Below, one piece after another: positions 5,096 through 6,349 of a stretch of 6,349 nt of DNA. The position numbers were made by a program, and so were the translations under genes. The number at the start of each line of letters is the position of its first letter. Position 1 is the stretch's first letter. A model generated the notes under the pieces. The model was not told the origin of the DNA. It searched no databases and worked only from the letters and a program-made list of their open reading frames with translations. Location of the stretch: assembly GCA_023249955.1 (NCBI GenBank), contig JAHFBR010000067.1, positions 1 through 6,349 on the forward strand, in the 5' to 3' direction. The stretch comes from a bacterium (GTDB lineage Bacteria > Babelota > Babeliae > Babelales > RVW-14).

Positions 5096-6349
5096 ATGTA
5101 TAAGCTCGGGATTGTTGGTTTTGGCATTGTTGGAAAGTCAGCGCTTGCTTTTCTTAACCGGCAAAAGGCGCGTACGGTTGCTCCTGCAGGGGAGGGCGTG
5201 CTGCTTGATGAGGCAACAGAAGCAGAGTGTTATCAAATTAATATTTGGGACGAGCGTCCTCTTGGCATGGATGAACAAGAGATCATCAAAATTTATAAAG
5301 CTGGCATTGTTGATTCTCAGACCGTTGGTTTGGACGATTTTATCAAAAGCAATGATTATGTGATCGCAAGCCCTGGCGTTAACATCAATGATTTTAAGCA
5401 TCACAGTGACAAATTTTTGTGCGAGCTCGATTTTTTTTCAGTATTTTTTAATAAACCGGTTATTGCAATCACCGGCTCTTTTGGCAAAACAACCATCACC
5501 AAACTTTTGGGCAAGTTGATCAATGCGGTGCCCGTGCAGTATGCACAAGCAATGATACACGGCATACAACCCGGTCATCTTTTGCATTCAGCGGTTGGTG
5601 GCAATGTTGGTGTTGGCATGCTGGATCTTATTCAGCAGCAGGATGCGTACGACCTTGCAGTGCTGGAACTTTCGAGCTTTCAGCTTGAGCTCAACAAAAA
5701 ATTTGCGCCCGACCTTGCGCTTCTTACCAACTTTTACCCCAATCATCTTGATCGTCATCAAACAGAGCTTGAGTATTTTGAAGCAAAATTTAATCTCTTT
5801 CGGTTTCAACGCGAGCACCAGTACACGTTGTTTGATGCTGATATATTGCGTGGCAGTGCTGGTCAGTGGCTGAATGACCGCCTTGAAACACTGAAGTCAT
5901 CGGTATATTTTTTTACTGCGCATGTATTTGATGACATGCTGCTTTCAATGATTAAGCGACCCAACTATGGAGTCTTTTACTGCGATGGTTCCTGGATCTG
6001 CCAGGCAGATGTCAAAGATGGTCTGGTGACGATACGTGAGCGTCTGTTTGATATGAGCATTGTGCCGGACATTACGTTTGTGCATAATTGGGTTGCTGTT
6101 ATTTCATCGCTGTATCTTTTGGGCACTGATCTTAAGTATCTGCATGATTTTTTGGCTACGACGCAGGAATCACTGTTGACCGATCATCATCACCGTCTCG
6201 AATATTGCGCAACAGTTGCTGGCGTCGATTTTTATAACGATTCAAAGTCGACGGTTATGCAAACAACGCTTGCAGCGGTAGAAAAGCTTGCGCTGCAAGG
6301 TCGCCCCATAACACTGATTGTCGGTGGATTGGGCAAAGGGGTGGATCGA
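5096..6349 (+). CDS. murD: UDP-N-acetylmuramoyl-L-alanine--D-glutamate ligase MurD, 5' part (3' end outside window)
   Basis: The frame is open for 418 codons to the window edge. MurD adds D-glutamate to UDP-MurNAc-L-Ala in the cytoplasm, using ATP, in peptidoglycan precursor synthesis. The N-terminal Rossmann-like domain starts MYKLGIVGFGIVGKSAL. The central ATPase domain has the P-loop GSFGKTT (127-133, Lys131), GGNVG (168-172), the MurD-typical ELSSFQLE (191-198), NFYPNHLDRH (212-221) and Lys231, the probable carbamylated lysine (compare YRAAK in E. coli). The C-terminal domain shows HRLE (366-369), NDSKST (381-386) and IVGGLGKGVD at the edge. By comparison with E. coli (438 residues), about 55 residues are missing. 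Some positions are unusual: the P-loop reads GSFGKT rather than GTNGKT, HNxxN has lost its second Asn (HNWVA, His330), and SKATN reads SKSTV. The SSFQLE motif makes MurD clearly preferred over other Mur ligases. It is probably co-transcribed with hldE. Confidence 0.92.
   Translation, partial: MYKLGIVGFGIVGKSALAFLNRQKARTVAPAGEGVLLDEATEAECYQINIWDERPLGMDEQEIIKIYKAGIVDSQTVGLDDFIKSNDYVIASPGVNINDFKHHSDKFLCELDFFSVFFNKPVIAITGSFGKTTITKLLGKLINAVPVQYAQAMIHGIQPGHLLHSAVGGNVGVGMLDLIQQQDAYDLAVLELSSFQLELNKKFAPDLALLTNFYPNHLDRHQTELEYFEAKFNLFRFQREHQYTLFDADILRGSAGQWLNDRLETLKSSVYFFTAHVFDDMLLSMIKRPNYGVFYCDGSWICQADVKDGLVTIRERLFDMSIVPDITFVHNWVAVISSLYLLGTDLKYLHDFLATTQESLLTDHHHRLEYCATVAGVDFYNDSKSTVMQTTLAAVEKLALQGRPITLIVGGLGKGVDR

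Noticed and set aside
5091..5363. Open frame starting at ATG 5091 on the plus strand
   Set aside because: It is an out-of-frame shadow of murD with no motifs; the true frame continues unbroken to the window edge.

Overview
The window looks like ordinary chromosome from a Gram-negative bacterium of moderate GC content (roughly mid-40s percent by eye). A heptose-ADP synthesis enzyme (HldE) implies a lipopolysaccharide outer membrane. MurD implies peptidoglycan, and PlsY is the usual bacterial phospholipid acyltransferase. The proteins diverge at several normally conserved positions, and the DNA ligase is the three-domain ATP-dependent (archaeal/eukaryotic-like) type. Together these suggest a deep-branching or uncultivated lineage. 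Dependentiae-like bacteria are one guess, but the sequence alone does not prove any phylum.

Layout, left to right: (1) the 3' part of plsY on +, cut by the window edge; (2) a complete ATP-dependent DNA ligase on +, 61 nt after plsY and probably co-transcribed; (3) on -, ending 3 nt from the ligase stop, a small secreted coiled-coil protein of unknown function with a recognisable promoter and Shine-Dalgarno; (4) on -, an OMP decarboxylase / hexulose-phosphate synthase superfamily protein with altered active-site residues; (5) a 163-nt divergent intergenic region; (6) on +, full-length bifunctional hldE; (7) on +, 21 nt later, murD, which is open to the right window edge.

Functionally, plsY, hldE and murD supply the three layers of the envelope: phospholipid, LPS inner core and peptidoglycan. 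hldE and murD probably form one transcription unit. The ligase is a DNA replication or repair enzyme that happens to lie next to plsY. The HPS-like gene is divergently oriented from hldE and may act on sugar phosphates, but its catalytic residues are not canonical and its reaction is uncertain.

No mobile elements, CRISPR arrays, tRNA/rRNA genes or prophage signals were seen. No stretch longer than about 170 nt lacks a gene. I found no convincing new multi-gene system. The observation most worth a second look is the altered active site of the HPS/OMPDC-like protein.
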